DNA of 64,000 bases from Phycisphaeraceae bacterium. GTDB taxonomy: Bacteria; Planctomycetota; Phycisphaerae; Phycisphaerales; SM1A02. The notes beneath the pieces were generated by a model that was not told where the DNA came from, searched no databases, and was given only the letters and a program-made list of their open reading frames with translations. The translations under genes and the position numbers were made by a program. Positions 33,702 through 42,009 of the stretch are shown here, in pieces; the first letter of the stretch is position 1, and each line of letters begins with the position of its first letter. Location of the stretch: assembly GCA_019636755.1 (NCBI GenBank), contig JAHBWZ010000009.1:1-64000 (forward strand), read 5' to 3'.

Positions 33702-34323
33702 TGCCGAGTTGAATCGGACTCGGCGGGGACCGGGCGGCACCCGATGTCATCCCCCGATTCGCGTTTCGCACCGCACTCATCTGCAGTTCTTCGCCGCCCC
33801 GGTCGACAATCCGAACACCCGAAGTCAACCCGGCCGCATCGCCGTCCAGCGCACGCTGGCGGTGGGCCGGATCCCGTGGGCCCCATTCGGGACGGGCAGC
33901 GCACGAGTCTTCAGGCTCGCACGCCGGACCGCCACGCGGAACCCTGACTTCACTGGTGTGACTGGATACGACCGGAACGGGCAGGCGCCCACAGTTCTCC
34001 GGCCACTCGAAGTCGTGTACGCGGCGGATGATCCATTCCGACGGTGCACGCCCTGGCCGCAGCCGCGCGACGTTCTGCCCACCTTCCCCGCTCGCGTCCA
34101 CGCCTGGTCAGCCGCCGCCGGATCTCCGGCCCGCTTCCTGTGCGTGGAGTCCGTCGCGGACGGGCATCCCCGGTCGTTCGAGCGCGTCGTCCCCTCCGGT
34201 CCCGGAGGCCGCCGTGCGATCGGCCGCGCGTGAGTTCGAACGCGGCAGGCCGCTCGGCGCCGAAGAGACCGGCTCCCGATCCACCCATCCCGGGAAGCAG
34301 ATCCCGGAAGGCGGTCACAGACC
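33702..34323 (+). other. Long structured leader of the first pseudopilin gene
   Basis: About 620 bases between promoter and start codon without a believable protein. It opens with a 7-bp hairpin GCCGAGT (33703-33709) / ACTCGGC (33718-33724). Later, CGTTCGA (34175-34181) / TCGAACG (34236-34242) encloses a CCTCCGG/CCGGAGG hairpin (34193-34208). Blocks CCGCACTCATC (33771), CGCCGCC, TCGACA and TCCGAAC appear in the same order in the leader of the second pseudopilin unit. It may be a regulatory 5' UTR. A 174-codon frame (33709-34233) has no protein character. Confidence 0.45.
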
Positions 34324-35220
34324 ATGGAACACACGCCCCGTTCCCGCAGCCGCACAGGCTTCACGCTCATCGAGCTGCTCGTCGTCATGGCGATCATCGC
34401 CCTGCTCATCGGGCTGCTCCTCCCGGCGCTCGCCAAGGCCCGTGCCCAGGCACGTCTGCTGAAGGACGCCACCCAGCTCAAGCAGGTCCACCAGGGCTGG
34501 GTCGTCTTCTCCCGGCAGTTCGACGGCAAGTTCCCCACCCCCGGACTGGTCCGCCGGCTCCAGTTCAACGGCCAGTGGATTCCCGGTCGCGGCGCCGAGG
34601 ACCTCAACGCCAACGGCACCGCCCAGATCCACTCGCTCTGCATCATGCAGAACTACTACTCGCCCGAAATCCTCTACTGCCCGACCGAGTCCAACACCAA
34701 CGTCGCCGTCAAGGACAACTACAACTTCGAGGTGTACAACGTCTCCGTGACGCCCCCGGTCTACTGGGACACGACGTTCGGAGCGAATCTCGCGCAGGTC
34801 TGCAACACCTCCTACGCGAGCATGCCGCTGGGCGGCGACCGCAAGAAGCAGGAGTGGCGCGAATCGTTCAACTCGAAGTTCGCGATGCTCGGCAACCGCG
34901 GCACGCCGAACGGCGTCCTCCGCAAGCGCGACTACACCTACGAGTTCCACGGCGGCAAGAACCAGTGGGTCGGCAACGTGTGCTACAACGACAATCATGT
35001 CGCCACGCACGACACCTTCACGCCGGAAGGCCTGGACTTCCTGCGGAACAACGTGTCCGAGGTCGACAACCTCTTCCGCAACGACACCGGGACCTCGGAC
35101 AACCCGAATCAGAACAACGGCGCGGGCTTCGACTGCTGGCTCGTGGTCGTGCGTTCGATCACGGGCTCCGGTGCGAACCTCCAGTTCGCGATGACCTGGG
35201 ACCCGGTGCTGCCCGACTGA
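34324..35220 (+). CDS. Pseudopilin-like protein (prepilin N-terminus, H-X9-DG-like)
   Basis: A 298-residue secreted protein. The N-terminus ([32 protein letters not shown]) is a type IV pilin/type II secretion class III signal: prepilin peptidase should cut after G12 and methylate F13, leaving a hydrophobic helix that assembles or anchors. The C-terminal domain is extracytoplasmic, with an [11 protein letters not shown]...DNH motif reminiscent of the H-X9-DG motif of planctomycete DUF1559-type proteins. Paralogue of the gene at 36.4 kb. Role unknown; planctomycetes encode many such proteins, thought to be surface-exposed. No canonical AAGGAG; GGAAGGCGG lies at -19 to -11. Confidence 0.88.
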   Translation: MEHTPRSRSRTGFTLIELLVVMAIIALLIGLLLPALAKARAQARLLKDATQLKQVHQGWVVFSRQFDGKFPTPGLVRRLQFNGQWIPGRGAEDLNANGTAQIHSLCIMQNYYSPEILYCPTESNTNVAVKDNYNFEVYNVSVTPPVYWDTTFGANLAQVCNTSYASMPLGGDRKKQEWRESFNSKFAMLGNRGTPNGVLRKRDYTYEFHGGKNQWVGNVCYNDNHVATHDTFTPEGLDFLRNNVSEVDNLFRNDTGTSDNPNQNNGAGFDCWLVVVRSITGSGANLQFAMTWDPVLPD

Positions 35221-35256
35221 ACCCCGGCACCGCCGCACGCACATCGTCAGGAATCG

Positions 35257-35297
35257 GAAGCGGACCGGCACCGGGGCCGGTCCGCTTCTCTATTTCT
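35257..35297 (+). terminator. Rho-independent terminator of the first pseudopilin unit
   Basis: A perfect 13-bp stem, GAAGCGGACCGGC (35257-35269) / GCCGGTCCGCTTC (35276-35288), with a 6-base loop and the tail TCTATTTCT. Stem ends and tail are nearly identical to the terminator of the second pseudopilin unit. Confidence 0.9.
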
Positions 35298-35354
35298 GCC
35301 TGATCGCCCGGCCGCCCATGCGGCCACGGCCGGCGCCGATCGCCGGCGGCGGCG

Positions 35355-35837
35355 TCAGTCGGGTGCCACCTCGAAGAGCGCTTCGACCTCGACGGTGGCG
35401 CCGAGCGGCAGGGCCACGGAGCCGACGGCCGCCCTGGCGTGACGCCCGGTGTCGCCGAAGACGCGGACCAGGAGATCACTCGCGCCGTTGGCCACCGCCG
35501 GCTGGTCCGTGAAGCCGGGCGCGGAGCAGACGAAGACGCCCAGTCGCACGACGCGCCGGATCCGGTTGAGATCACCCGCGAGCGCATCCCGGGCCGCTGC
35601 CAGCACATTGAGCGCACACTGCGCGGCGGCCTCCTTCGCCGATTCGATCGAAACGTCGGTCGGCACAGCCCCTTGCGCAATCAGTCGGCCCTCGCGGAAC
35701 GGGATCTGGCCGCTGATGAAGAGCAGCGTGCCGACCCGGACCGCGGGCACGTAGGACGCAACCGGCCGGGGTGCCTGGCCGAGGGTCAACCCGAGCCCGG
35801 CGATCCGCGCTTCAACATCAATTCCCGTCGACGGCAT
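35355..35837 (-). CDS. ridA: RidA family protein
   Basis: A 160-residue member of the RidA/YjgF/UK114 family, whose archetype hydrolyses reactive enamine/imine intermediates of PLP enzymes. Signatures: ASYVPAVRVGTLLFISGQIP, a CALNVLAAARDALAG helix and a C-terminal ARAAVGSVALPLGATVEVEAL in which the Arg of the catalytic PAR-type motif is kept. The length and the extra N-terminal 35 residues match the YjgH/atu1953-like subgroup. A good Shine-Dalgarno (GGAGG) precedes the ATG at 35837. It lies antisense between the two pseudopilin units. Confidence 0.9.
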   Translation of the reverse strand: MPSTGIDVEARIAGLGLTLGQAPRPVASYVPAVRVGTLLFISGQIPFREGRLIAQGAVPTDVSIESAKEAAAQCALNVLAAARDALAGDLNRIRRVVRLGVFVCSAPGFTDQPAVANGASDLLVRVFGDTGRHARAAVGSVALPLGATVEVEALFEVAPD

Positions 35838-35935
35838 GGAACCTCCCTGCATGGCATCTCGAAGATCAGGGCGGGCACTCCAGGTGCCCCGCCTCCCGCG
35901 CGACCCGTGGCGGTCGGACCCGCGTTCCTGGCCAC

Positions 35936-35979
35936 GCTCGCATCGGGCTCGCATCGGGCTCGCATCGGGCTCGCATCGG
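35936..35979. repeat. 11-bp tandem repeat, four copies
   Basis: Four perfect copies of GCTCGCATCGG, ending 15 bases before the -35 element of the second pseudopilin promoter and about 100 bases upstream of ridA. An 11-bp period is close to one helical turn, so a protein bound to each copy would sit on one face of the DNA; it may be an operator array. Confidence 0.85.
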
Positions 35980-35994
35980 CGAGGTCCGGGCGAC

Positions 35995-36022
35995 TTGACG
36001 ACGCGTCGTGCTGCTGTACTCT
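35995..36022 (+). promoter_or_regulatory. Promoter of the second pseudopilin unit
   Basis: TTGACG (35995-36000), 16-base spacer, TACTCT (36017-36022), just after the 11-bp repeats. It lies about 410 bases before the pseudopilin ATG. Confidence 0.6.
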
Positions 36023-36027
36023 ACTGG

Positions 36028-36434
36028 ACGGGAATGACCACCCCGCTCCTGATCCCGACGGCCTGATCCGACATCATCCCTGGTCACACGCGGCAGGCAC
36101 CTCTCGACCGGAGAGATCACGACACGCCGCGAGTACCGCCCCGCACTCATCCCCGCCGCCGGATCGACATCCAGTCCGAACCTCGCTCCCCCCGGCCCGG
36201 CCGGTGGCGCCGCGCAGACGCGATCCGCGCCGTCGCGGGCCCTCCCCAGACAGGCGCGCCCGGCGCGCAACGCCGGCGGAGCGGATCCGAGGTTCAGGCG
36301 GCCCGCGGGACACTCCGCACAGTGTCCCCCCTGCCCCACCCCCACCAGCGTTCTGCCCGTCGGCGTCTTCGTCCACGCCCGACGGCTCGGTTCTCATCCA
36401 TACCTCATTCCCTTCCTGAAGGAGAATCCCCCAG
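36028..36434 (+). other. Long leader of the second pseudopilin gene
   Basis: About 405 bases without a believable gene. Contains CCGCACTCATC (36141), CGCCGCC, TCGACA and TCCGAAC in the same order as the leader at 33.7 kb, and a late hairpin CCGTCGG (36357-36363) / CCGACGG (36379-36385). It ends in AAGGAGAATCCCCCAG before the ATG, a strong ribosome-binding site. Confidence 0.45.
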
Positions 36435-37391
36435 ATGAACAAGCGACGAACAGGCTTCACGCTGATCGAGCTGCTGGTGGTCATTGCGATCATCGCGCTG
36501 CTCATCGGCCTGCTCCTGCCGGCCCTCGCAAAGGCCCGCAGGAACGCGGCGACCGTCAAGGACTCCTCGAACATCCGGGAGATCCACAGGTCGTTCATCA
36601 CCTTCGCCCAGCAGAGCAAGGACATCATGCCCCTGCCGGGCCTTATCAACCGGAAGCTCGACGTCTTCACCGGGAAGCAGGTCCCCGGCGTCGGTCCGGA
36701 GAACTTCTTCAAGAATCTGACGCGGCACCTGTACTCCTCGCTCATCGCGCAGGAGTTCTACAAGCCGGACCTGCTCATCGGGCCCACCGAGGTCAATCCG
36801 ATCATCGTGGAGTGCCTCACCTACGACTACGCCTCCTACAACCCTGCCCAGGACCGGTACTGGGACGGCGACTACGCGGGTGACGGGATCCTGATCGACG
36901 GGCCGGGCAACTTCCACACGTCGCTGAGCGGCGTCGGCGAGCTGCCCTGCCATACCTCCTACCACCACCTGGCGCTGGTAGGGAACCGCAAGCGGACCAA
37001 GTGGCGCAACACGGCGAACTCCCAGGATCCGCACCTCTCCACGCGCGGCACGAACCTGGGCGAGTTCACCGGTGATCAGTACAACCGGAGCTACACGCTC
37101 AATCTCCATGGCGGCAACAAGGAGTGGGTCGGGAACGTCGTCTTCGCGGACAACCACACGGAGACGATCTCGTCCTTCTTCCCCTCCCTCACCTCCTATG
37201 AGCCGGCGGTGGCCAACGGGCAGCTCCAGCGCGACAACATCTTCCGCGGCGAATTCAGCGATTTCGGCGGAAACGGCGCAACGGGCCTGAACTTCGCCTC
37301 GGGCGATGCGTTCCTGCTGATGATCCGGTCGATCCTCCAGGACTCGACCGCGGTGAACGCACAGCGGTACGAGGAACAGCTCGTGCCCTGA
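36435..37391 (+). CDS. Pseudopilin-like protein (prepilin N-terminus, H-X9-DG-like)
   Basis: A 318-residue paralogue of the 34.3-kb gene. The class III signal ([32 protein letters not shown]) has cleavage expected after G7. Shared features include the NRKxxKWR-type basic block in the middle, HGGNKEWVGNV followed by ADNHTE, and a C-terminal hydrophobic strand (DAFLLMIRSIL). Outside the first 40 residues identity is low, so the duplication is old or diversified. Probably exported and surface-exposed. AAGGAG lies 10 bases upstream, indicating a leadered, ribosome-binding-site-driven message. Terminated by a strong hairpin 25 bases downstream. Confidence 0.88.
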   Translation: MNKRRTGFTLIELLVVIAIIALLIGLLLPALAKARRNAATVKDSSNIREIHRSFITFAQQSKDIMPLPGLINRKLDVFTGKQVPGVGPENFFKNLTRHLYSSLIAQEFYKPDLLIGPTEVNPIIVECLTYDYASYNPAQDRYWDGDYAGDGILIDGPGNFHTSLSGVGELPCHTSYHHLALVGNRKRTKWRNTANSQDPHLSTRGTNLGEFTGDQYNRSYTLNLHGGNKEWVGNVVFADNHTETISSFFPSLTSYEPAVANGQLQRDNIFRGEFSDFGGNGATGLNFASGDAFLLMIRSILQDSTAVNAQRYEEQLVP

Positions 37392-37415
37392 CGACGACCT
37401 GACTCTGCACGCCGT

Positions 37416-37453
37416 GAAGCGGGCCGGCCATGCCGGCCCGCTTCTTCAATTCT
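37416..37453 (+). terminator. Rho-independent terminator of the second pseudopilin unit
   Basis: A perfect 13-bp stem, GAAGCGGGCCGGC (37416-37428) / GCCGGCCCGCTTC (37432-37444), 3-base loop, tail TTCAATTCT. Differs from the 35.26-kb terminator by one stem pair and the loop. Confidence 0.9.
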
Positions 37454-37508
37454 GCCCGCGCCCGGTCGCCCGGGCCCCCGGACGCACGGCCGGCACGGCA
37501 CCCGCACT

Positions 37509-37514
37509 TATACT
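37509..37514 (+). promoter_or_regulatory. Leaderless-type -10 box of the NfeD operon
   Basis: TATACT, 8 bases before the ATG at 37523, directly after the pseudopilin terminator. It supports the internal ATG as the true start. Confidence 0.5.
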
Positions 37515-37522
37515 TGGCGGAC

Positions 37523-39316
37523 ATGCGGCTGCCTCACTGCCACGACAGGCCCCGGTCCGTGTGCTCGCCCGCGGCGATCCGGATCGTCGTCACGCTCCTG
37601 CTTGCCCTGAGCGCCGCGGCCGAAGGCTGGCGGGCGTCGCCCCAGCCCGCCGCCGTCGCCGCCTTCCGCCAGGCGGATCACGTGGCAATCCTCCCGGTCC
37701 ACGGTGAGATCGATCGGACGACCTTCGTCTCGCTCGAGCGCCGGATCCGCGTCGCCGCCCGCCGCGGCGCCACCGCGATCGTGCTGGAGATCGACACGCC
37801 GGGCGGCGAGGTGATGGCGGCGCTCGACATCTGCAGCCTGCTGAAGGACCGGGCGATCGTACCGGCCAACGTGGTGGCCTGGGTCCGGCCGCGGGCGTTC
37901 TCGGCGGGGACCATCATCGCGCTGGCATGCCGCGAGATCATCATCGTCTCCAACGGGTCCTTCGGCGACGCGGCGCCCATCCGGGCCATCCCGGGGATGG
38001 GGCTCGTGCCGATGGAGGCCGCGGAGCGGGCGAAGATCGAATCCCCGATCCTTGCCGAGGTCATCGATTCCGCGCGGCGCAATCACTACGACGAGAACAT
38101 CGTCCAGTCCTTCGTGAGCGTCGGCATCGAACTCTGGATGCTCCAGCACCGGGACACCGGAGAACTCGCCGCCGTCGATCGCGCCGAATACCGCCAGGTC
38201 TTCGGTGAGGATCCGCCGCAGCAGATCGTCACCGTCGCACCGGCGATCCCGTCGGCCGACCCCGCGCAACCCCGGCTGCAGCGCCGGTTCGGCGGGCGCG
38301 GGTCGCGGCGCACCGCGCCCTCGCAGCCCGGCCCGTCCGCCGATGAACTGCGGCAGCAGATCGAGTACCAGGCGCTGCCGCCGTCGCGGGCGCCGCTCAC
38401 CGCCGATGACGCGGCCTCGTGGCAGCTTGTCGAGCAGATCGTCTCCGCCGATCGCCTCCTGACGCTGCATGCCCCGGAGGCGATCGACTACGGTCTCGCC
38501 ACGGCGGTGATCGACACCGAAGAGGCACTGCGCGCGTACTTCGGCGCGGCCACGATCACGCGCCTGGAGCCGCTGTGGTCCGAGGGACTTGTCCGGTTCC
38601 TGATGAGCTGGCCGGTCCGCATCGTGCTCGTCGCACTCTTCCTGGTCGGGTTCTTCGTCGAGATGCTGGCACCGGGGGTCAGCGCCTTCGGGCTCACCGC
38701 CGTGGCGGCGCTGGCCCTGCTCGTGGGCGCCCCGTATCTCGCCGGACTTGCCGAGTGGTGGAACCTCGTCCTCATCCTCGCCGGCGTTGCGCTCGTCGGA
38801 TTCGAGGTATTCATCACGCCGGGGGTCGGGCTCGCCGGGTTCGCCGGCGTCGCGGCGGTGCTCACCGGCCTCGTGGCGACATTCGTCTCCAGCGACATCC
38901 GCACGAATGAGGGCCAGGCGGAACTGGTCAGCGGCATCCTGACCACGCTCGCCGGACTCTTCGGAGCGATCGCGCTGTTCTGGGTCGTCTCGCGACACCT
39001 CCAGTCATTCCCGGCGTTCAGACGGTTCGTCCTCCAGACCGAGGTGACGGGGCACGAGGAGCCGGTCGGCGCGCTGCACGCCATGGGGCCATCCGCCGAG
39101 GCGCGACTGGCGCCGGGCGAGGTCGGCGTCACCGTCACCGAACTGCGCCCGGCCGGACGTGCCCGGTTCGGCGATCGGCTGATCGACGTCCAGGGCACCG
39201 GCCTCTTCATCGAGCGCGGTGCGCGCATCCGTATTGTTCGCGTCGAAGGCATCGTTCCCGAGGTCGAACCGGTCGATGTCCAGGAAGTCCCCACCTCCCG
39301 GGAACCGTCCGCATGA
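37523..39316 (+). CDS. Long NfeD-type membrane serine protease (ClpP-like)
   Basis: A 597-residue NfeD1b protein. Signal/anchor near residues 20-38; a ClpP/SppA-like protease domain (about 50-330) with EIDTPGGEV and the nucleophile serine in AFSAGTIIALA, plus a candidate Lys in ERAKIES; an insert of low complexity; then four or five TM helices (about 375-490) and a C-terminal OB-fold NfeD domain (GEVGVTVTELRPAGRARFGD). Family members partner flotillins and degrade membrane-associated stomatins; here floA follows. The short NfeD gene overlaps its stop (ATGA). Start chosen at ATG 37523 because of the TATACT box; upstream codons enter the terminator. Confidence 0.9.
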   Translation: MRLPHCHDRPRSVCSPAAIRIVVTLLLALSAAAEGWRASPQPAAVAAFRQADHVAILPVHGEIDRTTFVSLERRIRVAARRGATAIVLEIDTPGGEVMAALDICSLLKDRAIVPANVVAWVRPRAFSAGTIIALACREIIIVSNGSFGDAAPIRAIPGMGLVPMEAAERAKIESPILAEVIDSARRNHYDENIVQSFVSVGIELWMLQHRDTGELAAVDRAEYRQVFGEDPPQQIVTVAPAIPSADPAQPRLQRRFGGRGSRRTAPSQPGPSADELRQQIEYQALPPSRAPLTADDAASWQLVEQIVSADRLLTLHAPEAIDYGLATAVIDTEEALRAYFGAATITRLEPLWSEGLVRFLMSWPVRIVLVALFLVGFFVEMLAPGVSAFGLTAVAALALLVGAPYLAGLAEWWNLVLILAGVALVGFEVFITPGVGLAGFAGVAAVLTGLVATFVSSDIRTNEGQAELVSGILTTLAGLFGAIALFWVVSRHLQSFPAFRRFVLQTEVTGHEEPVGALHAMGPSAEARLAPGEVGVTVTELRPAGRARFGDRLIDVQGTGLFIERGARIRIVRVEGIVPEVEPVDVQEVPTSREPSA

Positions 39317-39873
39317 GCACACTGCATCTCCTCGCCACGACGGCCGGTGCGATCGACTCCGACGGGCACCTGCTCGTGTGGGGCGCGACGCTCTTCGGCG
39401 TGGCACTCGTTCTCGTGGTGCTGGAACTCTTCATCCCGTCCGGTGGACTGATCAGCCTCGTGGCTGCCGCCGCGGCGATCGGTTCGATCGCCGCGTTCTT
39501 CCGGTATGACACGACGGTCGGCTTCGGCGCCCTGGGCGTGTACCTGGTGCTCATCCCGGTCGGCATGCTCTTCTTCTTCAAGGTCTGGGTCCACACCGGC
39601 ATCGGCCGGCGCATGATCCTGGGCGGGCCCGACGCCCTGGAGGAGCCCACCCTGGACGAAGCCGAATCGGAGCGACGGAGACGCTTCGAGCAGGTGCAGG
39701 GCCTGATCGGCGCGGAAGGCATCGCCGAGACCTCGCTTCGTCCGATCGGCGTCGTCCGCATCGCAGGCCGGCGCGTGGACGCCATGGCGGAGATGGGCAT
39801 CATCGATGCCGGCACGCCGGTGACCGTGGTTTCCGTGTATGACAACCAGATCAAGGTGCGCCCGCGGGCGTGA
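39313..39873 (+). CDS. Short NfeD-domain membrane protein
   Basis: A 186-residue protein with three TM helices (about residues 22-43, 46-64, 70-92) and a C-terminal OB-fold NfeD domain (GAEGIAETSLRPIGVVRIAGRRVDAMAEMG...VTVVSVYDNQIKV). It lacks the protease domain. With the long NfeD and FloA it forms the usual membrane-microdomain operon. Starts with an ATGA overlap on the upstream gene. Confidence 0.88.
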   Translation: MSTLHLLATTAGAIDSDGHLLVWGATLFGVALVLVVLELFIPSGGLISLVAAAAAIGSIAAFFRYDTTVGFGALGVYLVLIPVGMLFFFKVWVHTGIGRRMILGGPDALEEPTLDEAESERRRRFEQVQGLIGAEGIAETSLRPIGVVRIAGRRVDAMAEMGIIDAGTPVTVVSVYDNQIKVRPRA

Positions 39874-39945
39874 CCTTCGGACCCGCCGGTCCCCGGCCGG
39901 CGCACCTGGAGTCCCGCGGAGTGGCGGCGCAGGCGGGGCCGTCGT

Positions 39946-39951
39946 ACCCTG
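39946..39951 (+). promoter_or_regulatory. Possible -10 box ahead of floA
   Basis: TACCCT (same hexamer as the first pseudopilin promoter), about 145 bases before the floA start. No clear -35. The 222-base gap 39874-40095 holds nothing else I can support. Confidence 0.3.
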
Positions 39952-40095
39952 CACGCCCGAGGGGGCGGTTCCGCGGCACTCCAACGACGCCGGAGCAGAC
40001 CCGATCGTGCCTGCCGGATGCGCAGGCGCCGGCCGCGCTGCCCGCATCAATCACCTGCATTCCTCCGAACCAGACGTACCCGAGGCCTCCGACCC

Positions 40096-41127
40096 ATGCT
40101 TCCCCAGTTCCTCGCCCTGACCGGATGGCAGATCGCCGGCCTCGTCGTTGCCGGGTTCTTCCTCTTCATCTTCCTGATCTTCGCCGGCCAGTCCATCAGC
40201 CTCTGGTTCCAGGCCTACCTCTCCGGCGCACGTGTCGGCTTCATCGAGCTGATCATGATGCGCTTCCGGAAGGTCAATCCGCAGGTCATCGTCATCAGCC
40301 GGATCAGCGCGAAGAAGGCCGGCCTCGACATCTCGACGGACTGGCTCGAAGCGCACTACCTCGCCGGCGGGCGCGTCACGAACGTGGTCCGCGCCATGAT
40401 CGCGGCCGAGAAGGCGCGGATCGATCTCGGCTGGGACCGCGCCACGGCGATCGACCTCGCCGGGCGGGACGTCCTGGATGCCGTCAAGACCTCCGTCGAT
40501 CCCAAGGTGATCGACTGTCCGAATCCACTCGGCGGGAAGTCGACCATCGACGCGGTCGCCAAGGACGGCATCCAGCTCAAGGCCCGGGCGCGGGTGACGG
40601 TCCGGACGAACATCGAGCGCCTGGTCGGCGGTGCGACGGAGGAGACGATCATCGCACGCGTCGGTGAAGGCATCGTGTCGGCGATCGGTTCATCCGGCTC
40701 GCACAAGGAAGTGCTGGAGAACCCGGACCGGATCTCGAAGGCGGTGCTCCAGAAGGGACTCGATTCGGGGACGGCGTTCGAGATCCTCTCCATCGACATC
40801 GCGGACGTGGACGTCGGCGAGAACATCGGCGCCCAGCTCCAGCAGGACCAGGCCGCGGCCGACCTCAAGCGGGCGCAGGCGGACGCCGAACGGCGGCGGG
40901 CGCAGGCGATCGCCACCGAGGCGGAATTCCGCGCCGAGGTGGAGAAGAACCGCGCCCTGGTCGTGCTTGCCGAGGCCGAGATTCCGAAGGCGATGGCCGA
41001 GGCGTTCCGCAGCGGGAACTTCGGCATCATGGACTACTACCGCATGAAGAACGTGCTCGCGGATACCGCGATGCGCGAGTCCATCGCCGGGAGCGGGGAG
41101 TCCACGGGATCGGCGCCGGGCCGATAG
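40096..41127 (+). CDS. floA: Flotillin-like protein FloA
   Basis: A 343-residue flotillin-like lipid-raft scaffold. N-terminal hairpin/TM region (residues 9-30), SPFH domain (about 35-240: [46 protein letters not shown]), then an Ala/Glu-rich coiled coil ([34 protein letters not shown]) and a short C-terminal [13 protein letters not shown] segment typical of FloA. It would organise membrane microdomains with the NfeD proteins upstream. ATG 40096 chosen because FloA proteins begin just before the membrane helix. Confidence 0.93.
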   Translation: MLPQFLALTGWQIAGLVVAGFFLFIFLIFAGQSISLWFQAYLSGARVGFIELIMMRFRKVNPQVIVISRISAKKAGLDISTDWLEAHYLAGGRVTNVVRAMIAAEKARIDLGWDRATAIDLAGRDVLDAVKTSVDPKVIDCPNPLGGKSTIDAVAKDGIQLKARARVTVRTNIERLVGGATEETIIARVGEGIVSAIGSSGSHKEVLENPDRISKAVLQKGLDSGTAFEILSIDIADVDVGENIGAQLQQDQAAADLKRAQADAERRRAQAIATEAEFRAEVEKNRALVVLAEAEIPKAMAEAFRSGNFGIMDYYRMKNVLADTAMRESIAGSGESTGSAPGR

Positions 41128-41211
41128 CGCCCCCGCCCGGTCCGACCGACGCATCGGGCAGACGGCGCGTTCCCTCCGGCCGGAGGACCGCCGACCGGGA
41201 ACCGCGGAGGC

Positions 41212-42009
41212 ATGCCGACCCTCTTCGTCGTCATCCCGATCTTCAACGAGCGCGCCACGCTGGACGCGTGCCTCGACCGCGTGGTCCATGCCGTGCTGCC
41301 GCAGGGGTGGGACCATCGCCTCGTCCTGGTGGATGACTGTTCCGATCCCGCGGCCGCCGCCGCCATCAGCGCCGCGGCGGCTCGTCTTGCCGGCGCCGGG
41401 CACGGCGCGATCCGTCTCCGCCACGCGCGGAACCACGGCAAGGGCGCCGCGCTGCGGACCGGGTTCGATCACGTCCTTCGTGACGCCGGCGACTCCGACC
41501 TCGTCATCGTCCAGGACGCGGACCTGGAGTATGACCCCGACGACTACGGCGCGCTCATGGCGCCGCTCCTCGCCGGCCGCGCCGACGCCGTCGTGGGATT
41601 CCGCTGGGGCGCGCACCGGCGTTCGCGGGGCCTTCCCCAGCGGCTGCATGCCATGGGCAATCGGATGCTGACGCTGCTGAGCAATGCGATGACCGGCATC
41701 CGCGTCCGCGACATGGAGTGCTGCTACAAGATCCTTTCGGCGCCGCAGCTCCGCCGGATCCGTCCATGGCTCTCCGAGAACCGGTTCGGCGTGGAGCCGC
41801 AGATGGTCGCGGCGATGGCGCGCCTGCGCCTGCGCGTCGCGGAGGTTCCGGTCAGGTACCACGCCCGCGGATTCTCCCAGGGCAAGAAGATCGGCGTGCG
41901 CGACGCATTCCGCGCCTGCTGGGTCATCCTCCGGGAACGACTGCGGCGCACGCCTCCCGTGAGCGCCGCCCAGCCCACTCTGGACCCCGCCGGCGATCCC
42001 GCGCGATGA
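41212..42009 (+). CDS. Family 2 glycosyltransferase (polyprenyl-phosphate type)
   Basis: A 265-residue GT-A enzyme without a C-terminal membrane domain. Motifs: VVIPIFNERATLDACLDRV, VDDCSDP, GKGAALRTGFDH, the metal-binding VIVQDADLEYDP and RDMECCYK. It resembles dolichol/polyprenyl-phosphate mannosyl- or glucosyltransferases (DPM1-like). Sugar and acceptor unknown. A GGAGG ribosome-binding site is 5 bases upstream. The stop overlaps the start of the LPG-synthase-like membrane gene, suggesting a two-gene operon for lipid-linked sugar handling. Confidence 0.85.
   Translation: MPTLFVVIPIFNERATLDACLDRVVHAVLPQGWDHRLVLVDDCSDPAAAAAISAAAARLAGAGHGAIRLRHARNHGKGAALRTGFDHVLRDAGDSDLVIVQDADLEYDPDDYGALMAPLLAGRADAVVGFRWGAHRRSRGLPQRLHAMGNRMLTLLSNAMTGIRVRDMECCYKILSAPQLRRIRPWLSENRFGVEPQMVAAMARLRLRVAEVPVRYHARGFSQGKKIGVRDAFRACWVILRERLRRTPPVSAAQPTLDPAGDPAR

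Noticed and set aside
33709-34233. 174-codon open frame in the leader of the first pseudopilin gene.
   Set aside because: Composition is that of random G/C-rich DNA (Arg/Pro/Thr-rich), no ribosome-binding site and no family resemblance; treated as non-coding leader.
34175-34242. TTCGAA-containing inverted repeat that resembled a tRNA T-loop.
   Set aside because: No acceptor, D or anticodon arms can be folded around it; it is a simple stem enclosing another hairpin.
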